This document shows, piece after piece, positions 51,811 to 62,965 of a stretch of 64,000 nucleotides of DNA; the first letter of the stretch is position 1; every line of letters starts with the position of its first letter. The DNA lies in contig NZ_LT546166.1 in the NCBI RefSeq assembly GCF_900078685.2, positions 116,801-180,800 of the forward strand, read 5' to 3'. The notes under the pieces are model-generated. The model searched no databases. It had not been told where the DNA came from and saw only the letters and a list, made by a program, of their open reading frames with translations. This DNA is from Mycolicibacter icosiumassiliensis (GTDB lineage: Bacteria; Actinomycetota; Actinomycetes; Mycobacteriales; Mycobacteriaceae). A program made the translations under genes and the position numbers.

Positions 51811-52311
51811 ATGACCAAACACAACGCAATCGAGACAAAGTTCCATCAGCTGCTGCAAGAGCAGATCCGTCACGAATTCACGGTGGTTCAGCAATACACT
51901 GCGATCGCCGTATATTTCGACAATGACGATCTGCCGCAGCTGGCGAAATACTTCTACCGGCATGCCGGTGAGGAGCGCGAGCACGCGATGAAAATTGTGC
52001 AGTATTTCATCGATCGTGATTTCGGAGTCCAGATCCCGGGAACCGACGAGGTGCGCAACCAGTTCGACACTCCCCGGGAGGCGATCGCATTGGCGCTGGA
52101 CCTGGAGCGCGTGGTCACCAAACAGGTCAGCGCGTTGGCGGCTACCGCCCGCGAAGAAGGCGACTACCTCGGCGAGCAGCTGATGTGGTGGTTCCTCGGC
52201 GAGCAGGTCGAAGAAGAGGCGGTGATGATCACGCTGTTGAACGTCGCCGAACGCGCCGGAGACAATCTGTTCGACCTCGAGGAATTCGTCGCCCGGGACA
52301 TCAACTCCTAA
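51811..52311 (+). CDS. bfrB: Ferritin (BfrB-like)
   Basis: A 166-residue four-helix ferritin that stores iron as a mineral inside a 24-mer. Ferroxidase ligands lie in LLQEQIRHEFTVVQQYTAIAVYF, AGEEREHAMKI and LMWWFLGEQVEEEAVM. No Met heme ligand context is apparent, so it is a non-heme ferritin like Rv3841. The ATG at 51811 gives the family N-terminus (TKHNAIETKFHQLL); upstream in-frame sequence is promoter. It shares direction with feoAB, 175 bases downstream. Confidence 0.92.
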   Translation: MTKHNAIETKFHQLLQEQIRHEFTVVQQYTAIAVYFDNDDLPQLAKYFYRHAGEEREHAMKIVQYFIDRDFGVQIPGTDEVRNQFDTPREAIALALDLERVVTKQVSALAATAREEGDYLGEQLMWWFLGEQVEEEAVMITLLNVAERAGDNLFDLEEFVARDINS

Positions 52312-52486
52312 ACCACTTGGCAACTGTCCACTAACCCTGTCGGCACCGCCGGCCCCACCCGGGCGGCGGTGCCGACACTCATGATCGCCGCGACCGCCGG
52401 CGGCGGCCTGGCCCGCCGGACCTTGATGCCATTGCCGCTGAAGGCGTAGGTCGCTTCGGTTGCCGGCCATTCGACCTAGGACACTG

Positions 52487-52768
52487 ATGGATCGTCGAGA
52501 CCAAGAATCGCATTCACCCGATTCGGTGGTCGCGCTTGCCCGGCTGGAACCGGGCCAGCGGGCGACGATCGTCGGAATGGCTCCGCAGGCGGATCCTGTC
52601 GTGGTGGGAAGGCTCCGGCAGCTGGGTTTTCGGCAAGATGCCCGCGTCGACGTGATCCGGCGGGCCCCACTGGGTGATCCGACGATCTACCGGGTTGCGG
52701 ACACCGAAATGTGTATCCGTCGCCGTGAGGCGCGGTTGATCGACGTCGTCGCGGACACCCAGCGATGA
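52487..52768 (+). CDS. feoA: Ferrous iron transport protein A
   Basis: A 93-residue SH3-like protein that works with FeoB: LARLEPGQRATIVGMAPQADPVVVGRLRQLGFRQDARVDVIRRAPLGDPTIYRVADTEMCIRRREA spans the fold. ATG at 52487. Its stop overlaps the feoB start by four bases (ATGA), so the two are coupled. Confidence 0.92.
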   Translation: MDRRDQESHSPDSVVALARLEPGQRATIVGMAPQADPVVVGRLRQLGFRQDARVDVIRRAPLGDPTIYRVADTEMCIRRREARLIDVVADTQR

Positions 52769-54678
52769 CGTCCTGCCACGCCGACGGTGACGGTGCTGCT
52801 GATGTCACGGGCATCCGACGGATTGCACTGGTCGGCTGTCCCAACGCCGGAAAAACCAGTCTCTTCAACCAGCTGACCGGGCTGCGGGCAAAGACCGGCA
52901 ACTATCCGGGCGTCACCGTCGGACGCAGTGGCGGTATCACGAAGGTAGGTGGCGTTGCGATCGCAGTGGAAGACCTGCCCGGCACCTACAGCCTCGACCC
53001 GATCAGCGCGGACGAGAAGGTGGTGACCGATAGGCTGATCGGTGAACTGGATGACACCGGCAAACCTGATGCGGTCGTGCTGGTGGCTGACGTGACCACC
53101 CTGCGTCGCTCGATAACGTTGGTGGCCCAAGTGCTCCGGCTCAACCTGCCCTGCCTGCTGGTACTCACGATGGGTGACGAGTTGACGGCTCGCGGCGGGC
53201 GGATCGACACCGATGCCCTGGCGCTGGCGTTGGGGATCCCGGTCAGCGTCGTGGTCGCGCACCGCGGTGCGGGCGTCGACGGCCTGCGCGCGCAGCTGGG
53301 GTCGGTCGAGCGGTGGCAGCGTCCACCGCTGCTGCCCCCGTCTGACCCGGACACCGTCGACGCTTGGGGCAAGTCGATACTCGGCGCGGCCAATTATCTT
53401 GCCCCGCAACCGGATCGACGCACCAACCGGATTGACCGGCTGGTCTTGCATCCGCTGTGGGGAACGGTCGTCTTCTTCACGGCGATGTTTGTGTTCTTCC
53501 AGATCGTATTCGTCGTCGGTGAACCCGTGCAGGATCGGATCGCACAGGGACTCGGCTGGCTGAGCGGGCAGGTTACCGAACATATCGGCAACTCGGCGGT
53601 GGCGGGCCTGCTCGCGCGGGGAGTGATCGCCGGCGTCGGTACCGTCCTACAGTTCATCCCGCAGATTGTGTTGCTGTTCTTACTGATCGCGCTGCTGGAG
53701 AATATCGGCTACATGTCGCGCGCAGCGTTCTTGATGGACCGGGTGATGGCCACGACCGGGTTGGAAGGCCGCGCGTTCGTGGCGATGCTGTCGTCGTTCG
53801 CCTGCGCGGTCCCGGGCATTCTGAGCACCCGTACCCTGCCGTCGTCCCGCGACAGGATCGCCACCATCATCACCGCACCGCTGATGCCCTGTTCGGCGCG
53901 GCTGCCGGTGTATACCCTGCTGGTCAGTCTGCTGGTCACGCCGCAGGCCCGTTGGTGGGGCCTCAACGGCCAGGGTGTCACGATGTTCCTGCTGTACCTC
54001 TGCGGCGGGATCTCGGCGTTGATCGCCGCGCGCGTTGTCAAGTCGACGATCCTGCGCAGCGATCTGCTGCCGTTCACCATGGAGCTTCCCCCGTACCGAT
54101 TCCCGTCCGGCAAGGCGGTGCTGATCGCCATGTGGAGTGCGGCGAAGGTTTTCCTGCGCAAGGCCGGGACCATCATCCTGGCGGCTTCCCTGGTGCTGTG
54201 GGCGATGCTCAACCTGCCGACACGCCAGACGCAGACCGCGGACCTCTCCCGCGCCGGCGCGACCGCTTACGTGATGGAGCACAGCTATGCCGCCGACGCC
54301 GGCCGGGCCATCGAGCCGGTGTTTCGACCACTCGGGTTCGACTGGCGGATCGACGTGGCTCTGGTCGGCGCCCTGTCGGCGCGCGAAGTCTTCGTTTCCA
54401 CACTGGGTCAGGTGTCGTCGTCGGCGAACCCGGGCGACCCCGGTCAAGCGCTGACCGGCATGACCGACGGGCGCGGCCAGAAGGTGTTGACCGCACCGAC
54501 GGTCGTCGCACTGCTGGCGTATTTCGTGTACGCGTTGCAGTGCATGTCGACCGTCGCCGCCATGCGCCGCGAGACCAACTCGTGGCGGTGGCCGGGCTTC
54601 GCGTTCGGTTACCTGTTCGCCGTCGCGTGGTTGATGGCGTTGGCGGCCCGGTCTATTGCGATCGGCGTAGGCGCATGA
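52765..54678 (+). CDS. feoB: Ferrous iron transporter B
   Basis: A 637-residue Fe(II) permease. The N-terminal G domain has G1 GCPNAGKTS, G3 DLPGTYSL and G4 TMGD instead of the usual NxxD, then the membrane part with two Gate motifs (FAMLSSFACAVPGILSTRTL and later VGALSAREVFVSTLGQ). MPCSARLPVY is a hallmark. The G4 change may reduce nucleotide specificity, but similar variants occur in actinobacterial FeoB. The end overlaps the convergent DsbA-like gene by 26 bases. Confidence 0.95.
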   Translation: MTSCHADGDGAADVTGIRRIALVGCPNAGKTSLFNQLTGLRAKTGNYPGVTVGRSGGITKVGGVAIAVEDLPGTYSLDPISADEKVVTDRLIGELDDTGKPDAVVLVADVTTLRRSITLVAQVLRLNLPCLLVLTMGDELTARGGRIDTDALALALGIPVSVVVAHRGAGVDGLRAQLGSVERWQRPPLLPPSDPDTVDAWGKSILGAANYLAPQPDRRTNRIDRLVLHPLWGTVVFFTAMFVFFQIVFVVGEPVQDRIAQGLGWLSGQVTEHIGNSAVAGLLARGVIAGVGTVLQFIPQIVLLFLLIALLENIGYMSRAAFLMDRVMATTGLEGRAFVAMLSSFACAVPGILSTRTLPSSRDRIATIITAPLMPCSARLPVYTLLVSLLVTPQARWWGLNGQGVTMFLLYLCGGISALIAARVVKSTILRSDLLPFTMELPPYRFPSGKAVLIAMWSAAKVFLRKAGTIILAASLVLWAMLNLPTRQTQTADLSRAGATAYVMEHSYAADAGRAIEPVFRPLGFDWRIDVALVGALSAREVFVSTLGQVSSSANPGDPGQALTGMTDGRGQKVLTAPTVVALLAYFVYALQCMSTVAAMRRETNSWRWPGFAFGYLFAVAWLMALAARSIAIGVGA

Positions 54679-55411
54679 GCCAGTCGGCGTCTTCGGTGTC
54701 CACCACGGTTTTGGAGGTGACGTCGTAAACCGTCGGGGTCCCGGGATTCTGCGGGTTGGCCGCCAACAGCTGGACCCGGTTGAAGGCGTTCATCGACGTG
54801 GTGTCGACGACCGGCTGCCCGGAGGCGATGAGGTCCACCACGTGGGCGGGAAGACCGCTCTCGCGGGCGGTGGTGGCGATGTCCTCGATGCTCGGCGTGC
54901 CGCCCTTGAGGTACAGGCCGTTCACGAACGCCTGGTAGGTCGCCGCCGAGGTGGCCGGATCGGCCGCCGCCATCAGTGCGTTGCCGACCCGCGCGGAGGT
55001 GTCGTTTTTGCGGCGGGCATCCAGAAACGTCATCCACCGGTAGGTCATTGCGACGTCGCCGGCGGCCAGGTGCCGGCTCAGGTCGCCGCCGGAGGCCGCC
55101 TCGAACTTCGCGCACTCGGAGCACTGCGGGTCGCAGAAGATCTCCAGCTGCACCGGGGCGGAGGCCGCTCCGACCAGCACGCCGAAGTGATCGGCGCTCC
55201 ATGCCGTGCCGGGTTCGTGCGCCGGTCCCAGCTTCGCCTCTCCTCCGTCGAGGCTCGCTGAACCGCCGGGTTCGTGCGCCGGTCCCAGCTTCGCCTCTCC
55301 TCCGTCGAGGCTCGCTGAACCGCCGGGCGCATCGGGGTCGGCTGTCGCCGGAGCCGTCAAAACCCCGCCGAATGTCATCAATACTGCCAATGTGCCCAGC
55401 CAAGACCGCAT
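54653..55411 (-). CDS. Secreted DsbA-like thioredoxin-fold protein with a 19-residue tandem duplication
   Basis: A 252-residue exported protein. Signal peptide to about residue 24 (ATA-DP). The thioredoxin active site is CSEC at 97-100, preceded by another Cys93 (IFCDPQC). A cis-Pro region is TPTVYDV near the end. Residues 30-48 and 49-67 are an exact repeat ([19 protein letters not shown]), caused by a 57-bp DNA duplication, lengthening the linker before the domain. Likely oxidative folding or disulfide exchange outside the membrane; partner unknown. Confidence 0.88.
   Translation of the reverse strand: MRSWLGTLAVLMTFGGVLTAPATADPDAPGGSASLDGGEAKLGPAHEPGGSASLDGGEAKLGPAHEPGTAWSADHFGVLVGAASAPVQLEIFCDPQCSECAKFEAASGGDLSRHLAAGDVAMTYRWMTFLDARRKNDTSARVGNALMAAADPATSAATYQAFVNGLYLKGGTPSIEDIATTARESGLPAHVVDLIASGQPVVDTTSMNAFNRVQLLAANPQNPGTPTVYDVTSKTVVDTEDADWLMRLRRSQ
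55209..55322. repeat. 57-bp perfect tandem duplication
   Basis: Units 55209-55265 and 55266-55322 are identical over 57 bases and encode 19 residues each in the DsbA-like gene. Perfect identity suggests a recent event. Confidence 0.93.
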
Positions 55412-55448
55412 TCCAGCAACCCTATCGGAGGCGGGTAGCGTCGACCCG

Positions 55449-56138
55449 GTGAGCCCCGCCAGCCTGGACCAAGACCCCCGCGCGGCGGCGTCGATGTTCG
55501 ACGGCGTCGCCCGCCGCTACGACCTGACCAACACGGTGCTGTCGCTGGGGCGAGACCGATCCTGGCGCCGGGCCACTCGCAAGGCACTCGGGTTGCAGCC
55601 GGGGGAGAAGGTGCTCGACCTGGCGGCCGGCACCGCGGTGTCCACGGTCGAACTCGCGAAATCTGGCGCGTGGTGCGTGGCTGCGGACTTCTCGGTCGGC
55701 ATGCTGGCCGCCGGCGCCGGCCGTGACGTGCCCAAGGTCGCCGGCGACGCCACCAAGCTGCCCTTCGACGACGGCGTGTTCGACGCGGTCACGATCAGTT
55801 TCGGGCTGCGCAACGTCGTCGACCACGCGACTGGCCTGCGGGAGATGGCCCGGGTGACCAGGCCCGGTGGCCGGCTGGTGGTCTGCGAGTTCTCCACCCC
55901 GACCGTGCCGGTGTTCGCCACCGCCTACAAGGAGTACCTGATGCGGGCGCTGCCGGCGGTGGCACGCGCGGTGTCGAGCAACCCGGAGGCCTACGTCTAC
56001 CTCGCCGAATCGATCCGCGCCTGGCCGGATCAGGCAGCGCTGGCCGAGCGGATCACCGCGGCGGGCTGGTCGGAGGTGAGCTGGCGCAACCTCACCGGCG
56101 GCATCGTCGCCCTGCACTCCGGGCGCAAGCCGTTGTAG
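55449..56138 (+). CDS. menH: Demethylmenaquinone methyltransferase (UbiE/MenG family)
   Basis: A 229-residue SAM methyltransferase that makes menaquinone from demethylmenaquinone. SAM motif [41 protein letters not shown] and [12 protein letters not shown] are UbiE-family hallmarks. The GTG at 55449 gives [28 protein letters not shown], the expected start; the frame upstream overlaps the DsbA-like gene and is rejected. In M. tuberculosis the gene (Rv0558) is called menH or ubiE. Confidence 0.95.
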   Translation: MSPASLDQDPRAAASMFDGVARRYDLTNTVLSLGRDRSWRRATRKALGLQPGEKVLDLAAGTAVSTVELAKSGAWCVAADFSVGMLAAGAGRDVPKVAGDATKLPFDDGVFDAVTISFGLRNVVDHATGLREMARVTRPGGRLVVCEFSTPTVPVFATAYKEYLMRALPAVARAVSSNPEAYVYLAESIRAWPDQAALAERITAAGWSEVSWRNLTGGIVALHSGRKPL

Positions 56139-56148
56139 GTCGCTCGGC

Positions 56149-56592
56149 CTAGGTAACCGGGTCGAACCGGAAGACCGAAATGCGTCCGGCGAGCGCCTCG
56201 ACTTCCTCGGGCGTGCCGCGTTGGACCAGGCCGGCCTGCTTGAGAAAACGGACGCCGACGGGCACCTGCACCGGGAACTCCCGCAGCACCGGGCGTGCCG
56301 ACTCGGGTGACAGCTCCACAATGCGTACCGGCCGTACCTTGCGGCCGTGGCGCAGCGTGCCCGAGCCGGCCGCCCGGGCATTGAGTGCCCAGTCGGCGTT
56401 GGGGAATCCCGCCACGGTGTAGAGCTGACCGTCGAGGGTGAACGGTGTCATCGGGGTGCTGCGCGGTTGACCGGACTTGCGGCCGGGCACCGTCAACACC
56501 ATCGGCGGGCCCATCGGGATGCCCAGCTTCTGCAGGCCGATCATCACCTTGTTGACCGGCTTGAGCCAGCGCGGCGGCTTCGGGTCACTCAT
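56149..56592 (-). CDS. Ddn-family deazaflavin (F420)-dependent reductase
   Basis: A 147-residue PF04075 protein: MVLTVPGRKSGQPRSTPMTPF is the F420-binding-type signature, with YTVAGFPNADWALNARAAGSG. Members such as Ddn reduce menaquinone and nitroimidazoles with F420H2. Its place next to menH and menJ supports a quinone-linked role. ATG at 56592; 14 bases after the stop of the next minus-strand methyltransferase. Confidence 0.88.
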   Translation of the reverse strand: MSDPKPPRWLKPVNKVMIGLQKLGIPMGPPMVLTVPGRKSGQPRSTPMTPFTLDGQLYTVAGFPNADWALNARAAGSGTLRHGRKVRPVRIVELSPESARPVLREFPVQVPVGVRFLKQAGLVQRGTPEEVEALAGRISVFRFDPVT

Positions 56593-56606
56593 GGCGACGC
56601 TCCTGG

Positions 56607-58588
<1,982 letters not shown>

Positions 58589-58609
58589 ACTGACCAGTAT
58601 GTTGGAGCC

Positions 58610-59638
58610 GTGAGGACACCGGCGAGTGTGGTGGCGGGGTTGGATTTCGGCGGCCTGGGCGACCCGGCGTTCGCGGCCAATGTCCGCGACGGGGTGGCAC
58701 GCATCGAAGAGCTGATGGACACCGAATTGCGCGGCAGCGACAGCCTCATGACCGAGGCCGTGACCCACCTGTTCGACGCCGGCGGCAAGCGGTTCCGGCC
58801 GCTGTTCACGGTGCTGTCGGCCCAGCTGGGGCCCGAGCCGGACGCCTGGCAGGTGACGGTGGCCGGTGCGGTGATCGAACTGGTGCACCTGGCCACGCTG
58901 TACCACGACGATGTGATGGATGAGGCACAGATCCGCCGTGGGGCGCCCAGTGCCAACGCGAGGTGGGGCAACAACATCGCGATCCTGGCCGGTGACTACC
59001 TGTTCGCCACCGCCTCACGCCTGGTGTCGCGGCTGGGACCGGATGCGGTGCGGATCATCGCCGAGACCTTTGCCCAGTTGGTGACCGGACAGATGCGCGA
59101 GACCCGCGGTCCAGCGCAGGGTACGGCGGATGGCGCAGCCGCCGTCGAGCACTACCTCAAGGTCGTCTACGAGAAGACGGCCTGCCTGATCGCGGCGTCG
59201 GGCCGCTTCGGTGCAACGTTCTCCGGTGCCGACGACGACCAGATCGAGCGACTGGCCCGCTTGGGTGGGATCGTGGGCACCGCCTTCCAGATCTCCGACG
59301 ACATCATCGACATCGATTCCGACCCCGATGAGTCCGGCAAGCTGCCCGGCACCGATCTGCGCGAGGGCGTGCACACGCTGCCGGTGCTCTACGCGCTGCA
59401 GGAGCCGGGCGCCGACGCCGAGCGGCTGCGCGTGCTGCTGGCCGGCCCGGTCACCGAGGACGCGGCGGTCGAGGAGGCGCTGGGGCTGCTGCGGGCGTCG
59501 GCCGGCATGGTCAAGGCCAAGCAGACGGTGGCCGAGTACGCCGCGCAGGCCCGCGCGGAGCTAGCTGCGCTACCCGACTGCGTCGGGCGGGCGGCGTTGG
59601 CCAGCCTGGTTGACTACACCGTCACTCGACACGGCTGA
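58610..59638 (+). CDS. grcC1: Polyprenyl diphosphate synthase
   Basis: A 342-residue trans-isoprenyl synthase. First Asp-rich motif DDVMD at 100-104, second DDIID at 230-234, and GGKRFRP near 58. In the menaquinone cluster it probably makes the nonaprenyl-type chain used by MenA. GTG at 58610. Chain length cannot be told from sequence alone. Confidence 0.93.
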   Translation: MRTPASVVAGLDFGGLGDPAFAANVRDGVARIEELMDTELRGSDSLMTEAVTHLFDAGGKRFRPLFTVLSAQLGPEPDAWQVTVAGAVIELVHLATLYHDDVMDEAQIRRGAPSANARWGNNIAILAGDYLFATASRLVSRLGPDAVRIIAETFAQLVTGQMRETRGPAQGTADGAAAVEHYLKVVYEKTACLIAASGRFGATFSGADDDQIERLARLGGIVGTAFQISDDIIDIDSDPDESGKLPGTDLREGVHTLPVLYALQEPGADAERLRVLLAGPVTEDAAVEEALGLLRASAGMVKAKQTVAEYAAQARAELAALPDCVGRAALASLVDYTVTRHG

Positions 59639-59711
59639 CCACGATTGCGGAACTCGTGCGACCGCGGCAGCGTTTAATGAGCACGATGGTCGTTCTCCAA
59701 GGAGGAAGTCG

Positions 59712-60560
59712 ATGACCTGGCATCCGCACCACAACACGGCGAAGACGTTCGTTCTGCTGTTCGTGATGTCGGCGTTGATCGTCCTGGTGGGCCGGGCGTT
59801 CGGACCGCAGATGATGTGGGTGGCGGTGCTGTTCGCCGTGGGGATGAACGCCTACACCTACTTCAACAGCGACAAGCTGGCACTGCGGGCGATGCGCGCC
59901 CAGCCAGTAACCGAGGTGCAGGCACCGGAGATCTACCGGATTGTGCGGGAGCTGGCCACTACCGCCCACCAGCCGATGCCCCGGTTGTACGTCAGCGACA
60001 CCAACGCGCCCAACGCCTTCGCCACCGGCCGCAACCCGCGCCACGCCGCGGTGTGCTGCACCAGCGGAATCCTGCGGCTGCTCAACGAGCGTGAGCTGCG
60101 CGCGGTGCTGGGCCACGAGCTGTCGCACGTGTACAACCGCGACATCCTGATCTCGTGTGTGGCCGGTGCACTGGCCTCGGTGATCACCGGTTTGGCCAAC
60201 ATGGCGATGTTCATGGGCAACCGCCGCGATGGGAACCCGCTGGCGATGCTGCTGGTCGCCTTGGTGGGGCCGCTGGCGGCCTCGGTGGTGCGGATGGCCG
60301 TGTCGCGGTCGCGGGAATACCAGGCCGACGAATCCGGCGCTGTGCTTTCGGGTGACCCGCTGGCGCTGGCGTCCGCGCTGCGCAAGATCTCCGATGGTGT
60401 GGAACTCGCCCCGCTGCCGCCCGAGCCGGAACTGGCCAGCCAGTCGCATCTGATGATCGCCAACCCGTTCCGCGCGGGGGAGAAGGTCGGTCAGCTGTTC
60501 GCCACCCACCCCCCGATGGCCGACCGGATTCGGCGCCTGGAGGACATGGCCAGGGGGTAG
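59712..60560 (+). CDS. htpX: Membrane zinc metalloprotease HtpX
   Basis: A 282-residue M48 protease that degrades damaged membrane proteins. Two N-terminal helices, the zinc motif HELSH at 135-139, two more helices, and the third ligand Glu in [21 protein letters not shown] precedes the ATG at 59712. Ends [18 protein letters not shown], the family norm. Confidence 0.95.
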   Translation: MTWHPHHNTAKTFVLLFVMSALIVLVGRAFGPQMMWVAVLFAVGMNAYTYFNSDKLALRAMRAQPVTEVQAPEIYRIVRELATTAHQPMPRLYVSDTNAPNAFATGRNPRHAAVCCTSGILRLLNERELRAVLGHELSHVYNRDILISCVAGALASVITGLANMAMFMGNRRDGNPLAMLLVALVGPLAASVVRMAVSRSREYQADESGAVLSGDPLALASALRKISDGVELAPLPPEPELASQSHLMIANPFRAGEKVGQLFATHPPMADRIRRLEDMARG

Positions 60561-60662
60561 AACGGGCCTCCCGCGCCCCGGCCGTCTCACCCGCCACTTC
60601 CGCCCCTGGGCCTGGGGATAGATGTATGCACGAATCGGATAGCGCATGCGCTACTACCGGGC

Positions 60663-60992
60663 ATGAACCACTACACCTATCGCGCCGAATGGTCGCGCGA
60701 GCACGACGAATACGTCGGCCGCTGCCTCGAACTGCCATTCCTGAAGCAGTGGGCGCCGACGCTGCGGGAGGCGATCGCCGGTGTCGAGCGACGAGTACCT
60801 GGCCGAGTGCGAAGGTGAAGATGTACCGGCTCCGATCACGGACCGACCTTCAGCGGCACATTCCTGGTGCGGACCTCACCGTCGCTGCATGCCCGGCTCG
60901 CCGTCGAGGCCGCCGATCAGCATGTCTCGATGAACCACTGGATCGTGCAGAAGTTGGCCGACCGGCCGGTGAGTGGCCTGCTGGACTGGTGA
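60663..60992 (+). pseudogene. HicB-type antitoxin, frameshifted
   Basis: Three frames join to one HicB protein: NHYTYRAEWSREHDEYVGRC, LELPFLKQWAPTLREAIAGV; then DEYLAECEGEDVPAPITDR; then TFSGTFLVRTSPSLHARLAV, EAADQHVSMNHWIVQKLA and GLLDW to the TGA at 60990. The HicB fold and the C-terminal ribbon-helix-helix are recognisable but at least two frameshifts break it. No hicA is adjacent. It occupies the only gap over 300 bases (60561-61076); the remaining flanks show nothing. Confidence 0.75.
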
Positions 60993-61076
60993 TATCGCCA
61001 GTGCTATCCGATTTGAACTCATCTCACCCTTCCTCCGGAGGTGCGAAAGTGACGCCTGTGACGGCCGGCCCCGGAG

Positions 61077-62102
61077 TCAGAACCCGGAGCCGGTCACCTC
61101 GTGCCCGGGAGTTTCGGCGATCAGCCCGCGGTAGGCCTGCTCCACCGTGGAGCCGTGGTTGATCACGCCGTCGACCTCGCGGGCGATCGGCATGCTCAGC
61201 CCGTACTGTGCGGCGAACTTCATGATCACGCTGGCGGCCCGCACGCCCTCGGCCACCTGGTTCATCGACGCGATGATCTCGTCGATCGTCTTCCCGGAGC
61301 CCAGTTGTTCGCCGACGTAGCGGTTGCGGCTGCGCTGGCTGGTGCAGGTGACGATCAGGTCGCCCATTCCGGCCAGACCTGCGAAGGTGTCGCGGGCTCC
61401 GCCCATTGCCTCGCCGAGCTTGGACATCTCGCGTACCGAACGCGCCATCACCATGGCCCGGGTGTTCTCGCCGATCCCCAGCGAGTAGCCCATCCCGACC
61501 GCGATCGCGTACACGTTCTTCAGTGCGCCGGCCATCTCGACCCCGACCACGTCGTCGGTGGTGTACACCCGGAATCGCTTGGTGCGGAACAGTGATGCCA
61601 GCTCGCAGGCCTGACCCGGGTCGGGCATGGCCAGCACCGCCGCCGCGGCATATCCCTCGGCGACTTCGCGGGCGATGTTGGGGCCGGCCAGGATGCCGGC
61701 CGGATGACCGGGCAGCACCTCGTCGACGATCTGCGACATCCGCATGTTGGTGCCCTGTTCCAGGCCCTTGACCAGCGACACCACCGGCACCCAGGGGCGC
61801 AGTTCGACGGCCAGTTCTTCGAGCACGCCCCGGAAACCGTGTGAGGGTACGGCCATCACGACGACGTCGGCGCAGTGCGCGGCTTCGGCGAAATCGGTGG
61901 TGGCGCGCAGGGTGTCGCTGAGTTCCACGTCGTTACCGAGGTAGCGACTGTTGCGGTGGTTGTCGTTGATGTCGGCGGCGGTCGCTTCCGATCGCACCCA
62001 TTGCAGCGTCGGTGCCCGGCGCGAGCAGATGGACGCCACCGTGGTACCGAACGATCCGCCTCCGAGCACGACGACATTGGGTGTACGAGTAGCAGCAGGC
62101 AT
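61077..62102 (-). CDS. gpsA: Glycerol-3-phosphate dehydrogenase [NAD(P)+]
   Basis: A 341-residue enzyme that makes glycerol-3-phosphate for phospholipids from dihydroxyacetone phosphate. NAD motif VVLGGGSFGTTVAS, FSLVKG-type VSLVKGLEQG, AGPNIAREVA, and catalytic-region ALKNVYAIAVGMGYSLGIGENTRAMVM and GLAGMGDLIVTCTSQRSRNR. The ATG at 62102 gives MPAATRTPNVVVLGGG, matching the 341-residue GpdA1 of M. tuberculosis. Confidence 0.95.
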   Translation of the reverse strand: MPAATRTPNVVVLGGGSFGTTVASICSRRAPTLQWVRSEATAADINDNHRNSRYLGNDVELSDTLRATTDFAEAAHCADVVVMAVPSHGFRGVLEELAVELRPWVPVVSLVKGLEQGTNMRMSQIVDEVLPGHPAGILAGPNIAREVAEGYAAAAVLAMPDPGQACELASLFRTKRFRVYTTDDVVGVEMAGALKNVYAIAVGMGYSLGIGENTRAMVMARSVREMSKLGEAMGGARDTFAGLAGMGDLIVTCTSQRSRNRYVGEQLGSGKTIDEIIASMNQVAEGVRAASVIMKFAAQYGLSMPIAREVDGVINHGSTVEQAYRGLIAETPGHEVTGSGF

Positions 62103-62158
62103 GAGCGACAGCGTATTGCCGTCGTCGCCACCGCACTGGCGGTTTGTGAACATGTCGC

Positions 62159-62923
62159 CTAAACGGCGGACCAGCCTCCGTCGATCGACAGTGTGGCGCC
62201 GTGAATGTTGGCGGCGTCGTCACTGGCCAGGAACACCACGGCGGCCGCAACCTCTGCCACGGTGCTCATCCGTCGCGAGGGGATCCGGGCCAACACCGGC
62301 GCCACATGCTCTTCGAACTCCGCGTTGCGTTCGGTCCGGATCGGTCCGGGGGCAACGGTATTGACGCGCACACCCGAGGGGCCGTATTCGTCGGCCCACG
62401 ACTTGGACAGCGAGTGGACGGTGGCCTTGGTCGCGCTGTACAGCGCCGAATTCGCCGAGCCGATCAGCCCGCTGATCGAACCGACGTTGACGATCACGCC
62501 GCTGCCGCGCTGCGCCATGGCGGGCGCCAGCGCACCGGTCAGCAGGAACGGGGCGAACACGTTGATCGCGAACGCGTCGCGAATCTGTTCCTCGGGAACC
62601 TCCGCGGTGGGCGACGGCATCAGGATCATGGCGGCGTTGTTGACCAGGATGTCGAGCGGACCTCCGGCGGCGGCTGTCGCCTCGGCGGCCAGTCGGGTGA
62701 CCTCGGCCCCGCCGGCGCCCAGATCAGCGCCGATGAACGCCGCCTGACCGCCCGCCGATTCGATGCGCCGCACGACGTCGTCGCCGCGTTTCGGATCGCG
62801 CCCGCTGACCAGGACCGATGCTCCGGCTTCGGCCAAAGCGGTGGCGATGCCGGCCCCCAGTCCGGCGGTAGAACCGGTGATCAATGCTGTGCGGCCCGCA
62901 AGCCGCGTACTGTTTGGACTCAT
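62159..62923 (-). CDS. Short-chain dehydrogenase/reductase
   Basis: A 254-residue SDR: ALITGSTAGLGAGIA, NNAAM, SISGLIGSANSALYSATKATVHSL with the catalytic Ser-Tyr-Lys, and VNTVAPGPIRTERN; ends SIDGGWSAV. Classical FabG-like length. Its ATG (62923-62921) shares bases with the divergent TetR ATG (62922-62924), and a 16-base palindrome covers both. Confidence 0.92.
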   Translation of the reverse strand: MSPNSTRLAGRTALITGSTAGLGAGIATALAEAGASVLVSGRDPKRGDDVVRRIESAGGQAAFIGADLGAGGAEVTRLAAEATAAAGGPLDILVNNAAMILMPSPTAEVPEEQIRDAFAINVFAPFLLTGALAPAMAQRGSGVIVNVGSISGLIGSANSALYSATKATVHSLSKSWADEYGPSGVRVNTVAPGPIRTERNAEFEEHVAPVLARIPSRRMSTVAEVAAAVVFLASDDAANIHGATLSIDGGWSAV

Positions 62924-62965
62924 GAGTCCAGATAGTGCGCCTATCAAAATGGACCCGCAAGTCCA
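62915..62965. promoter_or_regulatory. Two palindromic TetR sites over overlapping divergent start codons
   Basis: TGGACTCATGAGTCCA (62915-62930) is a perfect 16-base palindrome centred on the shared CATG of two divergent genes. TGGACCCGCAAGTCCA (62950-62965) has the same TGGAC/GTCCA arms. The centres are 35 bases apart. The extended first site (ACT-N3-TGG ... CCA-N3-AGT) is longer still. Confidence 0.75.
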
